This document shows, one piece after another, positions 9,018 through 17,380 of a stretch of 64,000 bases of DNA. Every line of letters begins with the position of its first letter. Position 1 is the stretch's first letter. A program made the translations under genes and the position numbers. The stretch is from Streptomyces sp. NBC_00510 (lineage in GTDB: Bacteria; Actinomycetota; Actinomycetes; Streptomycetales; Streptomycetaceae), in NCBI GenBank assembly GCA_036013505.1, contig CP107851.1, forward strand, positions 8,418,001 through 8,482,000, read 5' to 3'. The notes below the pieces were generated by a model. It made no database searches, was not told the origin of the DNA, and worked only from the letters and a program-made list of their open reading frames with translations.

Positions 9018-9614
9018 ATGGCGATCACTAGCGGATCCATAGCACGGGTTCGCATGATCCAGGCCGCTGCAGACCTCTTTTACGTCAAGGGTGTCAACTC
9101 GGTGACCCTGGATGACGTGCGAGCGGTGAGCGGGACCAGCAAGTCCCAGTTCTACCGCCATTTCCCAGACAAGGACGAGCTTGTACACAGTGTGATCGAG
9201 TTGCGTGCCCAGCAGATTCTCGATCGCGACCGACGGCACCTGGAACAGATGAGCTCCTTCCAGGCCCTGGAACGCTGGAACGATGCGATCATCCGCCTCA
9301 ACTCTCTCCAGGACGGAGCCTACGGGTGCGCTCTGGGTGCGCTCGTTGGATCCCACGCGCCTCAGGATCCCGCGGCCCGAAACCTGCTCGCTGAGAAGTT
9401 CTGCGAATGGCAGGAGTTGATCACGGCAGGCCTGTGCCGGATGCAGGAGAACGGCTCGCTCAAGGAGGAGGCCGATCCTGCAAAGCTCGCTGTGTCCGTG
9501 ATGGCCGCACTGCAGGGAAGTTACTTGCTCGCCCAGATGACACGCGACGTCGAACCGATGCGCATCGCCATGGATATGGCGCTAGCCCACGTGAAGACGT
9601 ACACCGTGGGCTGA
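9018..9614 (+). CDS. TetR/AcrR family transcriptional regulator (copy 2)
   Basis: A 198-residue TetR repressor with the DNA-binding block RMIQAAADLFYVKG through TSKSQFYRHFPDKDEL and a ligand domain containing NSLQDGAYGCALGALV. It is a close paralogue of the regulator at 4526-5329, conserved along its whole length including the recognition helix (Y/F change only), so the two may recognise similar operators. The ATG at 9018 follows AGAAGGGG. Downstream is an orphan dihydrolipoamide dehydrogenase preceded by a perfect TetR-like palindrome at 9733. It probably controls that gene or its own neighbours; this is inference from position. Confidence 0.88.
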   Translation: MAITSGSIARVRMIQAAADLFYVKGVNSVTLDDVRAVSGTSKSQFYRHFPDKDELVHSVIELRAQQILDRDRRHLEQMSSFQALERWNDAIIRLNSLQDGAYGCALGALVGSHAPQDPAARNLLAEKFCEWQELITAGLCRMQENGSLKEEADPAKLAVSVMAALQGSYLLAQMTRDVEPMRIAMDMALAHVKTYTVG

Positions 9615-9732
9615 TACGCGGTGCACGAGGCAGCACGAGAACTGCTCGGCCTGGACGTGCGGGCTTGCCGTCCGCCGTCCGGTCCTCCCCCCTCTCTCCC
9701 CCCAAGAAGGTCTTGCCGTTTCCTCGCACCAT

Positions 9733-9746
9733 GGACTGATCAGTCC
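9733..9746. promoter_or_regulatory. perfect 14-base palindrome, candidate operator
   Basis: GGACTGATCAGTCC is self-complementary over all 14 bases and lies 93 bases before the lpdA start, downstream of the TetR gene. Length and symmetry suit a TetR-family dimer. The regulator is not proven. Confidence 0.5.
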
Positions 9747-9838
9747 TTCGGGGCGGAGTGCCATAGGAGCGGTGCCGCCACAACCGGGGGGCGGCGCCGA
9801 CCGGGCAACCGCCCGGCAGACCATAAAGGAGCAATGAC

Positions 9839-11224
9839 ATGAGCGACAACGAAGAGCCCTACGACATGGTCGTATTCGGGGCCGGCAGCGCCGGGTACGC
9901 AGCCGCATTGCGCGGAGCCCAGCTCGGGCTCAGCGTCGCCCTGGTCGAACGCTACAAGCTCGGGGGCACATGCCTCCACAACGGCTGCATCCCGACCAAA
10001 GCCATGCTGCACGCGGCAGAACTGGCCGATCAGGCCCGCCACGCTCGCGACGTGGGGGTGCGCTCGTCTTTTCAAGGCATCGACATGGACGCCCTGCACG
10101 CTTACAAGAACAGCGTCGTCTCAAGCCTCTGCAATGGGCTCACCGGCCTTGTCGACGCACGTGGCATCACCTATGTGGAAGGAGAGGGCCGACTGTCATC
10201 AGCGACCTCTGTCGATGTCGGAGGCCGCCGACTCACGGGCCGCCACGTCGTACTCGCTACCGGGTCCGTTCCAAGAACCCTGCCCGGACTGGAGATCGAC
10301 GGACGGCGAGTGATCTCGTCGGACCACGCTCTCACCCTCGACTACGTCCCCAAGTCCGTGATCGTGCTCGGCGGCGGAGTAATCGGCGTCGAGTTCGCCT
10401 CCGCGTGGTCGTCGTTCGGAGCCCAGGTCGCCGTTGTCGAGGCCCTGCCACACCTTGTCCCGACGGAGGACGAGACCGTCTCCAGCCGGTTGGAGACGGA
10501 GTTCCTCAAGCGGGGTATCACCCTCCACCTCGGTGTCCCCTTCGTCAGCAGCGAGTACACGCAGGACGGCATCCGCGTCCGCCTGGCAGACGGCAAGGCG
10601 CTGGAAGCCGACCTCCTGCTCGTGGCCGTCGGACGAGGCCCTGCTTCGCGAGGCCTGGGTTTCGAAGAGGCGGGTGTCGTAATGGACAAGGGCCACGTGC
10701 TGGTTGACGAGTACATGCGCACCAACGTCCCCACCGTCTCCGCTATCGGCGACCTGGTCCCCACTCCGCAGCTTGCACACGTCGGCTTCGCCGAGGGCAT
10801 CCTCGTGGCCGACCGAGTGGCCAAGGGGACCGCTGTGCCGATCGACTACGACGGCGTCCCGCGCGTCACGTTCTCCCGCCCTGAGATCGCGTCGGTCGGC
10901 CTGACAGAAGCCAAAGCCAAGCAGGCGTACGGGGCCGAGAACATCGACTTCGTCGTTTACGACCTCGCAACCAACGCTCGTAGCCGCACGTTGAGAACGG
11001 AAGGGCACGTCAAGGTCATCCGGAGGAAGGACGGGGCAGTCGTCGGTGTTCACATGATCGGCGACCGGATCAGTGAGCAGATCGGGGAAGCGCAGCTCAT
11101 CTACAACTGGGAAGCGCGTCCTCAGGACGTTGCCGGCCTCGTCCACGCCTACCCGACACAGGGTGAGGCGCTCGGTGAGGCAGCTCTCGCGCTGACAGGC
11201 AAACCGCTGCACTCGCAAGTCTGA
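9839..11224 (+). CDS. lpdA: dihydrolipoamide dehydrogenase (E3-type flavoprotein)
   Basis: A 461-residue pyridine-nucleotide-disulfide oxidoreductase. The FAD-binding GAGSAGY is at residues 14-20 and the redox-active disulfide is Cys45/Cys50 in GGTCLHNGCIP. The NAD site GGGVIGVEFAS is near residue 180, the second FAD motif is AIGDL, and the C-terminal HAYPTQGEAL supplies the active-site His-Glu pair. The CLHNGC form and HAYPT tail are those of E3 (lipoamide) rather than glutathione or mycothione reductases. The ATG follows AAAGGAG. No 2-oxoacid dehydrogenase E1/E2 genes are near, so it is an extra E3, possibly serving a remote complex or a detoxification role with the neighbouring oxidoreductases. 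A palindrome upstream suggests TetR control. Confidence 0.92.
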   Translation: MSDNEEPYDMVVFGAGSAGYAAALRGAQLGLSVALVERYKLGGTCLHNGCIPTKAMLHAAELADQARHARDVGVRSSFQGIDMDALHAYKNSVVSSLCNGLTGLVDARGITYVEGEGRLSSATSVDVGGRRLTGRHVVLATGSVPRTLPGLEIDGRRVISSDHALTLDYVPKSVIVLGGGVIGVEFASAWSSFGAQVAVVEALPHLVPTEDETVSSRLETEFLKRGITLHLGVPFVSSEYTQDGIRVRLADGKALEADLLLVAVGRGPASRGLGFEEAGVVMDKGHVLVDEYMRTNVPTVSAIGDLVPTPQLAHVGFAEGILVADRVAKGTAVPIDYDGVPRVTFSRPEIASVGLTEAKAKQAYGAENIDFVVYDLATNARSRTLRTEGHVKVIRRKDGAVVGVHMIGDRISEQIGEAQLIYNWEARPQDVAGLVHAYPTQGEALGEAALALTGKPLHSQV

Positions 11225-11652
11225 CCCTGCGAAAGCGCCGCTCGGCGCCCACGCTGCGTAGCAGCCAAGCCCGTCACCGGCCACCGTTCAGTCGTCGTCC
11301 CAGCACTGCGCAGGCGCCCGGGCCGGCCGCAGGCCGCCACATCTCGCCAGCCACTGTCACCTCTTTTTCCGAAGAGCTAACCAGTCCATACTCCACGGCG
11401 CTGCGCCCAGGCGTTGCGCCTCTGAACTGCGTGTTTCTCGGAAAGTGATCGGCAATTCCAAGGATAAGAGGACTTGACAGTCCCGTTTTGCCTTTGAGAG
11501 GCTTGATGAAAGCGCGTCGCAACAGTGGCCTTCGGTCGGAGCAGGAGCTGCCCGGCTTACGCCCAAGCCCGGGCTCCCAAGAGGCCGTGGCGCGCGAAAG
11601 CCGTCCGTCTCTTCACCCAGATCGCGACGGCTGCATTCCATAGCGAACGCGA

Positions 11653-11713
11653 GGCATTCCCCTTTGCGGTGGTCTCCCTGATGGGCTCGTTCGCCGCGTC
11701 GACCAGCACCTGA
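11653..11713 (+). pseudogene. relic of the 5' part of the downstream MFS gene
   Basis: Bases 11653-11701 match 12636-12684 inside the MFS gene at about 44 of 49 positions. The translated relic, AVVSLMGSFAAS, mirrors AVVSLVASFAAS of the transporter's first membrane helix. It runs into a TGA at 11711 and has no further transporter sequence. I read it as a leftover of a duplication or a replaced paralogous exporter. The remainder of 11225-11812 shows no gene. Confidence 0.6.
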
Positions 11714-11812
11714 TCGACAGACCACAACCGTGCGCGCCGGCACGGCGTACACGGCACCGAAACAACAGCCCACCTGCAGCGACGCCGCAACACGCAGGGA
11801 AGGAACAAGAAA

Positions 11813-12199
11813 GTGAACGACACCAACACCAAGCAGTCCATCGAAGATCTGGCGATCCTCGAGCAGCTCAACAATGACTACGTCCACTCCGACCAGTTCA
11901 ACGACGTCCAACGCTTCAGCGAGCTGCTCGCCGAGGACTTCGTCGTGCAGACTCCGGGTGTCACGCGCAACCGTGCCGAGTTCCTCGAGTACATCGCCAA
12001 GCCGCGGCCCTTCAAGGATCTCGCTGTGCACGACGTCAAGGTCCGCATCCTCAGTGACGTTGCCCTGGTCCACGGCCGCGCCACGTACACCATGCTCGCC
12101 GACGGAGCGGCTCAGGAAGCCCTGTACACGGACACCTACCAGAAGCGTGAGGGTGGTTGGGTCTGCGTCTCGGCCTGTGCGATCGCTCCGGGCACCTGA
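11813..12199 (+). CDS. SnoaL/NTF2-like (DUF4440-type) small protein
   Basis: A 128-residue single-domain protein of the NTF2-like fold: an N-terminal helix (ILEQLNNDYVHSDQFNDVQRF), the LLAEDFVVQTPGV strand entry, and paired C-terminal strands (VALVHGRATYTM, YTDTYQKREGGWVCVSA) that form the cone-shaped pocket. Members include ketosteroid-isomerase-like enzymes and binding proteins; no catalytic Asp/His pair is certain here, so the ligand is unknown. GTG start at 11813. It lies between lpdA and an MFS exporter on the same strand, suggesting a shared detoxification or small-molecule role, though the spacing does not prove one operon. Confidence 0.75.
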   Translation: MNDTNTKQSIEDLAILEQLNNDYVHSDQFNDVQRFSELLAEDFVVQTPGVTRNRAEFLEYIAKPRPFKDLAVHDVKVRILSDVALVHGRATYTMLADGAAQEALYTDTYQKREGGWVCVSACAIAPGT

Positions 12200-12579
12200 C
12201 CCGACCACGCGGTCGAGGCTGCTGGTCGCGCCGCAGGCACGGACCATGCCCACAGGCAAGTCACGAGACGGCAATAGGCCGAGACGACGTGACCTCACTC
12301 CAGTACTCACCCAAGTCCGTACAGATTACGAACACCACCAGCGGAATCGGCGCCGGTGCGGCCGCCAACGCCGTCGGCCACGCCGGCGCTGTCCGCATGC
12401 GAACAGGCCACGACCCCGTAGTCCTCTCGCACACCCGGCCGCAGGCAGACGCACAGCTTCCGAGGACTTCGGTCGGGGAACGAGGCGGGCATTACGCAGC
12501 GCGCCGCGCTCGCGCAGACCAGAGCGTTCACGACCGACATCGGGACCTGACTTACCGACTCATGGAAAGGCACTGTTCG
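12200..12579. other. intergenic stretch before the MFS gene
   Basis: The transporter frame is open from 12157 but this part lacks membrane segments and overlaps the end of the previous gene. I see no separate gene or repeat. It probably holds the MFS promoter. Confidence 0.4.
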
Positions 12580-13794
12580 ATGCAGGACGTGGCACCAGTG
12601 ATCAACCTGACCCGCCGGGGCAGACCGCTCCACCTGGCATTCTCCTCTGCGGTGGTCTCCCTGGTGGCCTCGTTTGCCGCGTCGGCCGCACCGATCCCCT
12701 TGTTCAACACCTACCGGGCCGAGGACGGGTTCACCAACGCCGGCATCTCGCTGGCTGTCGTCAGCAACTCCGTCGGCACCATCGCCGGACTGTTGGTGCT
12801 GGGACGACTGTCCAGTCATCTGGGCCGACGGCCCACCGCGATCGCCAGTCTCGGCCTGCTCCTGCTGGGCTGTCTGCTGCTGCTGAACGTGCACGACATC
12901 GTGACCCTGCTGTCCGGTCGGCTACTGATGGGTGTCGGTACGGGGGTGGCCAGTAGCAGCCTCACCTCCTACATCGTCGACGCCGCACCCACCAGACCGG
13001 AATGGCTGGCCTCCGTCGCCTCCAGCCAGGGACCCATGCTCGGCCTCACCCTGGGCGCCATCGCCTCCGGCGCCCTGGTCCAGTTCGGCCCCTGGCCACG
13101 CCACCTCATCTACGTGGCGTGCGCCGGTTTCCTCGTACTGTCTGCCGCACTTGTCGTCATCAGCCCGGAAACCGCGAAGCCGACACCGGGCGCTTGGCAA
13201 TCACTGCTACCGCGGGTCCGCATACCGGCCCGGGTCAGGCGTCTGCTCCCTGTCGCCGCCGCGGTGTTCCTCGCGACCTGGGCGACAGGGGCTTTCTACC
13301 AGGCCTTCATGCCCGCACTGGTCGCAGATCAATTCCACACCCACAGCCCGCTCATCCTCGGACTGTTGTTCGCTTTCTACATGGCCCCCAGCGTTCTCGG
13401 CGCTCCCATCGGCGGCCGGTTCACATCCGCGGCGGCCCAACGAATCGGCATGATCATCTTCCTGACCGGATGGATCGGCATCATCACAGCGATCGCCATA
13501 GGCACACTGGCGTTGTTCATCGCCGCAACCATCGTCGCCGGCACCGGTCAAGGCATCGCCATCAGCTCCGCCACCCGCGGCCTACTGCACGGCAGCACCC
13601 TCGCCGACCGGGCCCCGATCTTCAGCGCCATCTACCTCCTCTGCTACAGCGGAGCCGCCTTCCCCAGCCTCATCTCCGGCCAACTCTCGAACGCCTTCTC
13701 GCTACCGCAGATCGCCCTCGGATACGCCGTACTCGCCATCGTCGCCACCCTCTTCAGCGTCCTGGCTGCACGCGACCCGCACACCGACATGTAG
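12580..13794 (+). CDS. MFS transporter (drug:proton antiporter-like)
   Basis: A 404-residue major facilitator with about 12 hydrophobic segments. It starts with an in-facing N-terminus (NLTRRGRP), then TM1 (AFSSAVVSLVASFAA), the TM2-3 loop with GRLSSHLGRRPT (the conserved MFS GRxxDxxGRR-like motif A), a central loop near residue 200, and a second six-helix half with the GAPIGGRF motif. This architecture fits export of a small toxic molecule. The ATG at 12580 with GAAAGG upstream is preferred; an in-frame ATG lies at 12562. A short relic of its first helix is found at 11653. Substrate not determinable. Confidence 0.88.
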   Translation: MQDVAPVINLTRRGRPLHLAFSSAVVSLVASFAASAAPIPLFNTYRAEDGFTNAGISLAVVSNSVGTIAGLLVLGRLSSHLGRRPTAIASLGLLLLGCLLLLNVHDIVTLLSGRLLMGVGTGVASSSLTSYIVDAAPTRPEWLASVASSQGPMLGLTLGAIASGALVQFGPWPRHLIYVACAGFLVLSAALVVISPETAKPTPGAWQSLLPRVRIPARVRRLLPVAAAVFLATWATGAFYQAFMPALVADQFHTHSPLILGLLFAFYMAPSVLGAPIGGRFTSAAAQRIGMIIFLTGWIGIITAIAIGTLALFIAATIVAGTGQGIAISSATRGLLHGSTLADRAPIFSAIYLLCYSGAAFPSLISGQLSNAFSLPQIALGYAVLAIVATLFSVLAARDPHTDM

Positions 13795-14151
13795 ACGCAT
13801 GTCGATGGCCGCACGGATCAGCGCAAGGAGCCAGAACCGGATCGGCGCCCCGCATTGTCTCGACGCGGCGCTCGAGGCGGTCGGCAGGGCCAACGTGTCC
13901 CCGGCGTCGTACGCGATTTCTGGGAGACCCAAACGACCTGACGTAGCTGTCCGGCAAGTTGCGGATTGTCGGCCGCGTACCAACAACGGCGCCGTCGCTC
14001 GGCCGGCCGAATCGTCACCGCCTTCAAATCGACCGAGGTGACAAAGGTAAGACGGTCAACCAGGTTCGCTAAGGTCGTGGATACAACGGAGACCCCCACT
14101 ACATCAAAACGGGGACAAGCGAGAACTGTTACCTGACGGAAGGCTGGCGCC
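13795..14151. other. intergenic, no supported gene
   Basis: Open frames on the minus strand here have no recognisable family and unlikely composition. No strong hairpin was found. The ATG of the next gene follows at 14152. Confidence 0.35.
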
Positions 14152-14715
14152 ATGCGGAGACTGCTCTACGGCATGAACCTGTCCCTCGACGGCTATGTCG
14201 CCGCGCCCGGCGACGACCTCAGCTGGAGCGAGCCGAGCGACGAGCTGTTCCAGTGGTGGCTCGACCAGGAGCGGGCGATCAGCCTGTTGCTGTATGGGCG
14301 CAAGCTGTGGGAGACCATGAGCGCCTACTGGCCGACCGGCGACCAGCAGCCGGGCGCCACCCCGGCGCAGATCGAGTTCGCGCGGAACTGGCGGGACACG
14401 CCGAAGGTGGTGTTGTCCTCGACGGTCGACAAGGTCGACTGGAACACTCGTCTGGTCACCGTCGACGCGGTCGCGGAGATCACTCGGCTCAAGGCCGAGG
14501 ACGGTGGGCCGATGAGGGTCGGTGGCGCAGCGCTCGCCGGGGCAGCGATGCGGGCCGGGCTGATCGACGAGTACGCGATCGTCACCCATCCGGTCCTGGT
14601 GGGTAGCGGCACACCGTTCTTCACCGCGCTGGACAGCTGGACGAAGCTGAACCTGGTGGAGACACGGACGTTTCCCGGCGGCGTGGTCCTGACCAGGTAC
14701 GAGACGAGGCGCTGA
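14152..14715 (+). CDS. dihydrofolate reductase family protein (RibD C-terminal-like)
   Basis: A 187-residue protein of the RibD_C/DHFR superfamily, common in actinobacteria. The opening MSLDGYVA-type motif appears as MNLSLDGYVAAP, followed by LLLYGRKLWETMSAYW, where the canonical family has a GRxTYE-like NADPH site. Then come KVVLSSTVD and MRVGGAALAGAAMRAGLIDEY (cofactor-binding loop) and a C-terminal VVLTRYE strand. Most such stand-alone proteins are not true folate enzymes; they are thought to be NADPH-dependent reductases of unknown substrate. Just downstream lie two decayed sequences (an IS21-like fragment and a methyltransferase tail), so its neighbourhood has been rearranged. Confidence 0.85.
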   Translation: MRRLLYGMNLSLDGYVAAPGDDLSWSEPSDELFQWWLDQERAISLLLYGRKLWETMSAYWPTGDQQPGATPAQIEFARNWRDTPKVVLSSTVDKVDWNTRLVTVDAVAEITRLKAEDGGPMRVGGAALAGAAMRAGLIDEYAIVTHPVLVGSGTPFFTALDSWTKLNLVETRTFPGGVVLTRYETRR

Positions 14716-14820
14716 ACGCGTTGGTCGAGCGGTGGGACATCGACGACGACCAGCGACGGATCGGGTCACGTCCACATACCGTCGGCGAGTAGTTCGCGGT
14801 CGAAGAACAGCCGCTGCGGG
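14715..14820 (+). mobile_element. relic of an IS21-family (IstA) transposase
   Basis: Directly after the DHFR-like stop, one frame reads LVERWDIDDDQRRIGSRPHT, then VGE, a TAG stop, then FAVEEQPL. IstA transposases of IS21-like elements carry the block ERWD...RRIG-R--TVGEYFA-E-PLL, so the TAG replaces the expected tyrosine codon. Only ~35 codons survive. No IstB gene or terminal inverted repeats are visible. I infer a dead insertion fragment. Confidence 0.55.
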
Positions 14821-15029
14821 TACCGGAGCGGGTGTGGACGCTGCTGCGGGTCACGCTGTACGCGGTCGCCCGTGACGGCGCAGTGCCGGAGCCGGCCTGA
14901 GCCGCAGCCGGAGGGGTGTTCCCTCGCGCGCCTGCTCGGCCTCGGATAGGACCTGATCGAACACAAAGCGTTTCGGATCAATATGAGTGCGTGGGCTCGC
15001 CCGACGATCGGCGGTTTCCGCCCCCTCCA

Positions 15030-15319
15030 CCGGCGAGGCGAAGGACTCTGCTCGATGCCCTTCCATCCGGCAGTTACCTCGTGCTGGGCCATCCGACACT
15101 CGAACCCGGCGGCGCCGGTAACGAGGAGGCGATAAGGTTCTGGAGCGACCGTGCCACTCCTCGATCGTGGCCCTCAGCCAGGCAGAGGTCGCGTCCTTCG
15201 CCGAGGGCCTGGACCTGCTGGAGCCCGGGATCGTGTTCTGCTCGCGCCGGCGCCCGGACCACCAGGCCGAACAGGGCCCGGAAGTGGCGCAGTTCGGCCT
15301 GGCCGCCAGAAAACCCTGA
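15030..15319 (+). pseudogene. 3' relic of a DUF574/Methyltransf_19 SAM methyltransferase
   Basis: One frame reads LLDALPSGSYLVLGHPTLEP. Beyond about 15165 a different frame reads LSQAEVASFAEGLDLLEPGI and then RRRPDHQAEQ, ending at a TGA (15317-15319). The two pieces join into the C-terminal part of the large Streptomyces DUF574 methyltransferase family (PSGSYLV-SH ... LR-R-EVA-FF-GL-LVEPG ... W-PD). Both a frameshift and loss of the N-terminal SAM-binding half mark it as dead. Its TGA overlaps the ATG of the histidine kinase. Confidence 0.6.
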
Positions 15320-16542
15320 TGATGGGCGGCCACTTGAGGCTCCTCGCCTCCCGTATCCGTCAGCCGCTCACCAGTCCCTGGACGGTGGACGCGGGGCTGA
15401 TGCTGCTCGTGCAGGCCGCCGAGACCATCCCGTTCGTCGTCCCGCGCGCGCCGGCACTGCCGCCCGCCACTTGGGCGTCGTACGGCCTCACGACCCTCGG
15501 CGTGCTGCCCCTGCTATGGCGGCGCCGGGCGCCGGTGACCGTGCTCACCGCGGTCCTCGCCGCGCAGGTGCTCTACCGGTTCACGCTCGACGGACCTGGG
15601 CAGCCCCTGCCGTACAACGCGCTGGTGGCGCTCTACACGGTCGCCGAACTGACCCCGGCCAGGTGGCGCATCCCCGTGGCTGCCGGAACGCTTGCGCTGA
15701 TATTCCCTTCGGTGGCGCTCAACTCCGGTGAGGCCAGGGAACTGCTGTTCTCGCTGTTCCTCTTCGGCGCGGCGTACGGGTTCGGCCGGCTCACGCACAC
15801 CCGGAAGGCCTACACGGCCGCTCTGGAGGACCGGGCAACTCAGCTGGAGCGGGCGAACCGCATCGAGGTGGAGCAGGCGGCAGCGGCCGAACGGGCCCGG
15901 ATCGCACGGGAGATGCATGACATCCTCTCGCACGCGGTGAGCCTGATGGTGGTGCAGGCGGAGGCCGGCCCCGTCACGGTCCGTACGGCGCCGGAGCGTG
16001 CCGAAGCGGCGTTCGAGGCCATCTCCGAGACCGGGCGGGACGCGATGACGCAGCTGCGCAGGATGCTGGGGGTGCTCAGGCAGGACACGGAGGCCCCGGA
16101 GCCCGCGTCACGCAAACCCCTGCCCGCTCTGGCCGATCTTCCGCTGCTCGTGGAGCAGGTGGCCTCGGGCGGTCTCGCCGTCGAGTACGTGACCGTGGGT
16201 TTTCCGGGGTCCCTGCCGCCGGCCACCGAAGCGACCGTCTACCGGATCGTGCAGGAGTCGCTGACCAACGTGGTCAGACATGCCTCCGCGGAATCCGCAA
16301 CGGTGTGCGTGGAGCTGGGCGCCGAGACCGTGGAGATCACGGTCACCGACAACGGCAGGGGAGCCGCCCTCGGCACCGGCGGCAGGCCGGGCGGGAGCAC
16401 GGGGCACGGTCTGATCGGGCTGCGAGAGCGGGCCGCGGCGCACGGCGGGACCGTCCAGACGGGCCCGGGCCCGGACGGCACAGGGTTCCGGGTGAGAGTG
16501 CGGTTCCCGCTCGCTGATGTCTTCATGGAGGTGGACGGGTGA
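15319..16542 (+). CDS. sensor histidine kinase, NarL-type two-component system
   Basis: A 407-residue membrane kinase. Five or so hydrophobic helices occupy residues ~25-155, followed by a coiled linker (LEDRATQLERANRIEVEQ). The HisKA_3 dimerisation domain has phosphoacceptor His200 in REMHDILSHAVSLM. The HATPase domain has QESLTNVVRHA (N box), DNGRG (G1) and GHGLIGLRERA (G2). This HisKA_3 layout pairs with LuxR-type regulators, and the partner follows with a GTGA overlap. Two tandem ATGs (15319, 15322) are possible starts, with no clear ribosome binding site. The short periplasmic loops suggest sensing in or near the membrane, such as cell-envelope stress. A secreted serine hydrolase follows, a plausible target. 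Confidence 0.9.
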   Translation: MMGGHLRLLASRIRQPLTSPWTVDAGLMLLVQAAETIPFVVPRAPALPPATWASYGLTTLGVLPLLWRRRAPVTVLTAVLAAQVLYRFTLDGPGQPLPYNALVALYTVAELTPARWRIPVAAGTLALIFPSVALNSGEARELLFSLFLFGAAYGFGRLTHTRKAYTAALEDRATQLERANRIEVEQAAAAERARIAREMHDILSHAVSLMVVQAEAGPVTVRTAPERAEAAFEAISETGRDAMTQLRRMLGVLRQDTEAPEPASRKPLPALADLPLLVEQVASGGLAVEYVTVGFPGSLPPATEATVYRIVQESLTNVVRHASAESATVCVELGAETVEITVTDNGRGAALGTGGRPGGSTGHGLIGLRERAAAHGGTVQTGPGPDGTGFRVRVRFPLADVFMEVDG

Positions 16543-17324
16543 CCATTCGGGTGGTGGTGGCCGACGACCAAGAGCTGGTACGCAGCGGCTTCGCCATGAT
16601 CCTCGACGCCCAGCCCGGCATCGAGGTGGTCGCGGAGGCGGCTGACGGGGAGGAGGCGGCGGAAGCCGTGCGGCTCCACGGCGCGGACGTTGCGCTCCTG
16701 GACATCAGGATGCCGGGCACGGACGGGATCGAGGCGTGTCGCGCCATCATTGCGGCAACCGACTGCCGAACGATCATGCTCACCACCTTCGACTCCGACG
16801 AGTACGTGTACGAGGCGCTCCATGCGGGGGCGAGCGGCTTCCTCCTCAAGGACGTCAGGCGCGACGATCTGGTCCACGCGGTGCGGGTGGTGGCCGAGGG
16901 CGATTCCCTGCTCGCCCCCACGGTGGCGCGCCGGCTGGTCGAGGAGTACAGGAGCCGGCCCCGGCCGGCCTGGGCGCCCGCGTCGGACCGGCTCGACGCG
17001 CTGACCGCCCGCGAGCGCGAGACCCTGCTGCACCTCGCCAGGGGACTGTCCAACGCCGAGATCGCGGCCGCGCTGACGGTCAGCGAGCACACCGTGAAGA
17101 CCCATGTCGGCAACGTGCTGGCGAAGCTCGGGCTCAGGGACCGCATCCAGGCGGTCATCTGCGCGTACGAGACCGGACTCGTCACCGCGGGGGGACCGGC
17201 CGCCGCCGGGCTCCCCGTACGCGATCCCTCACCCGGAGGAGGCGGGCCCGCCGGCTCCCCCGTGGGGGCGAGTCGACGTGCGCACCAAGACCGCTCGCCC
17301 GGGCGATCCGCTCGGGGGCTGTGA
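16539..17324 (+). CDS. LuxR/NarL-family response regulator
   Basis: A 261-residue regulator. The receiver domain (1-120) has the acidic pair Asp9/Asp10, phosphoacceptor Asp55 in LLDIRMPG, and the switch residues T and K (TTFDSDE, LLKD). The C-terminal LuxR helix-turn-helix is at about 150-205 (LTAREREtLLHLARGLSNAEIA, SEHTVKTHVGNVLAKL). It overlaps the kinase stop by 4 bases (GTGA), so the two are translationally coupled. About 45 residues beyond the HTH are proline/glycine-rich and basic, longer than the usual NarL tail and probably disordered. Phosphorylation by the upstream kinase should activate it; targets are unknown. Confidence 0.92.
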   Translation: MTIRVVVADDQELVRSGFAMILDAQPGIEVVAEAADGEEAAEAVRLHGADVALLDIRMPGTDGIEACRAIIAATDCRTIMLTTFDSDEYVYEALHAGASGFLLKDVRRDDLVHAVRVVAEGDSLLAPTVARRLVEEYRSRPRPAWAPASDRLDALTARERETLLHLARGLSNAEIAAALTVSEHTVKTHVGNVLAKLGLRDRIQAVICAYETGLVTAGGPAAAGLPVRDPSPGGGGPAGSPVGASRRAHQDRSPGRSARGL

Positions 17325-17380
17325 TCAACAGGATGGCAGGCAACGGCTCGCGCCGTTTCCCGTCGTCAGGAGATCACAAG

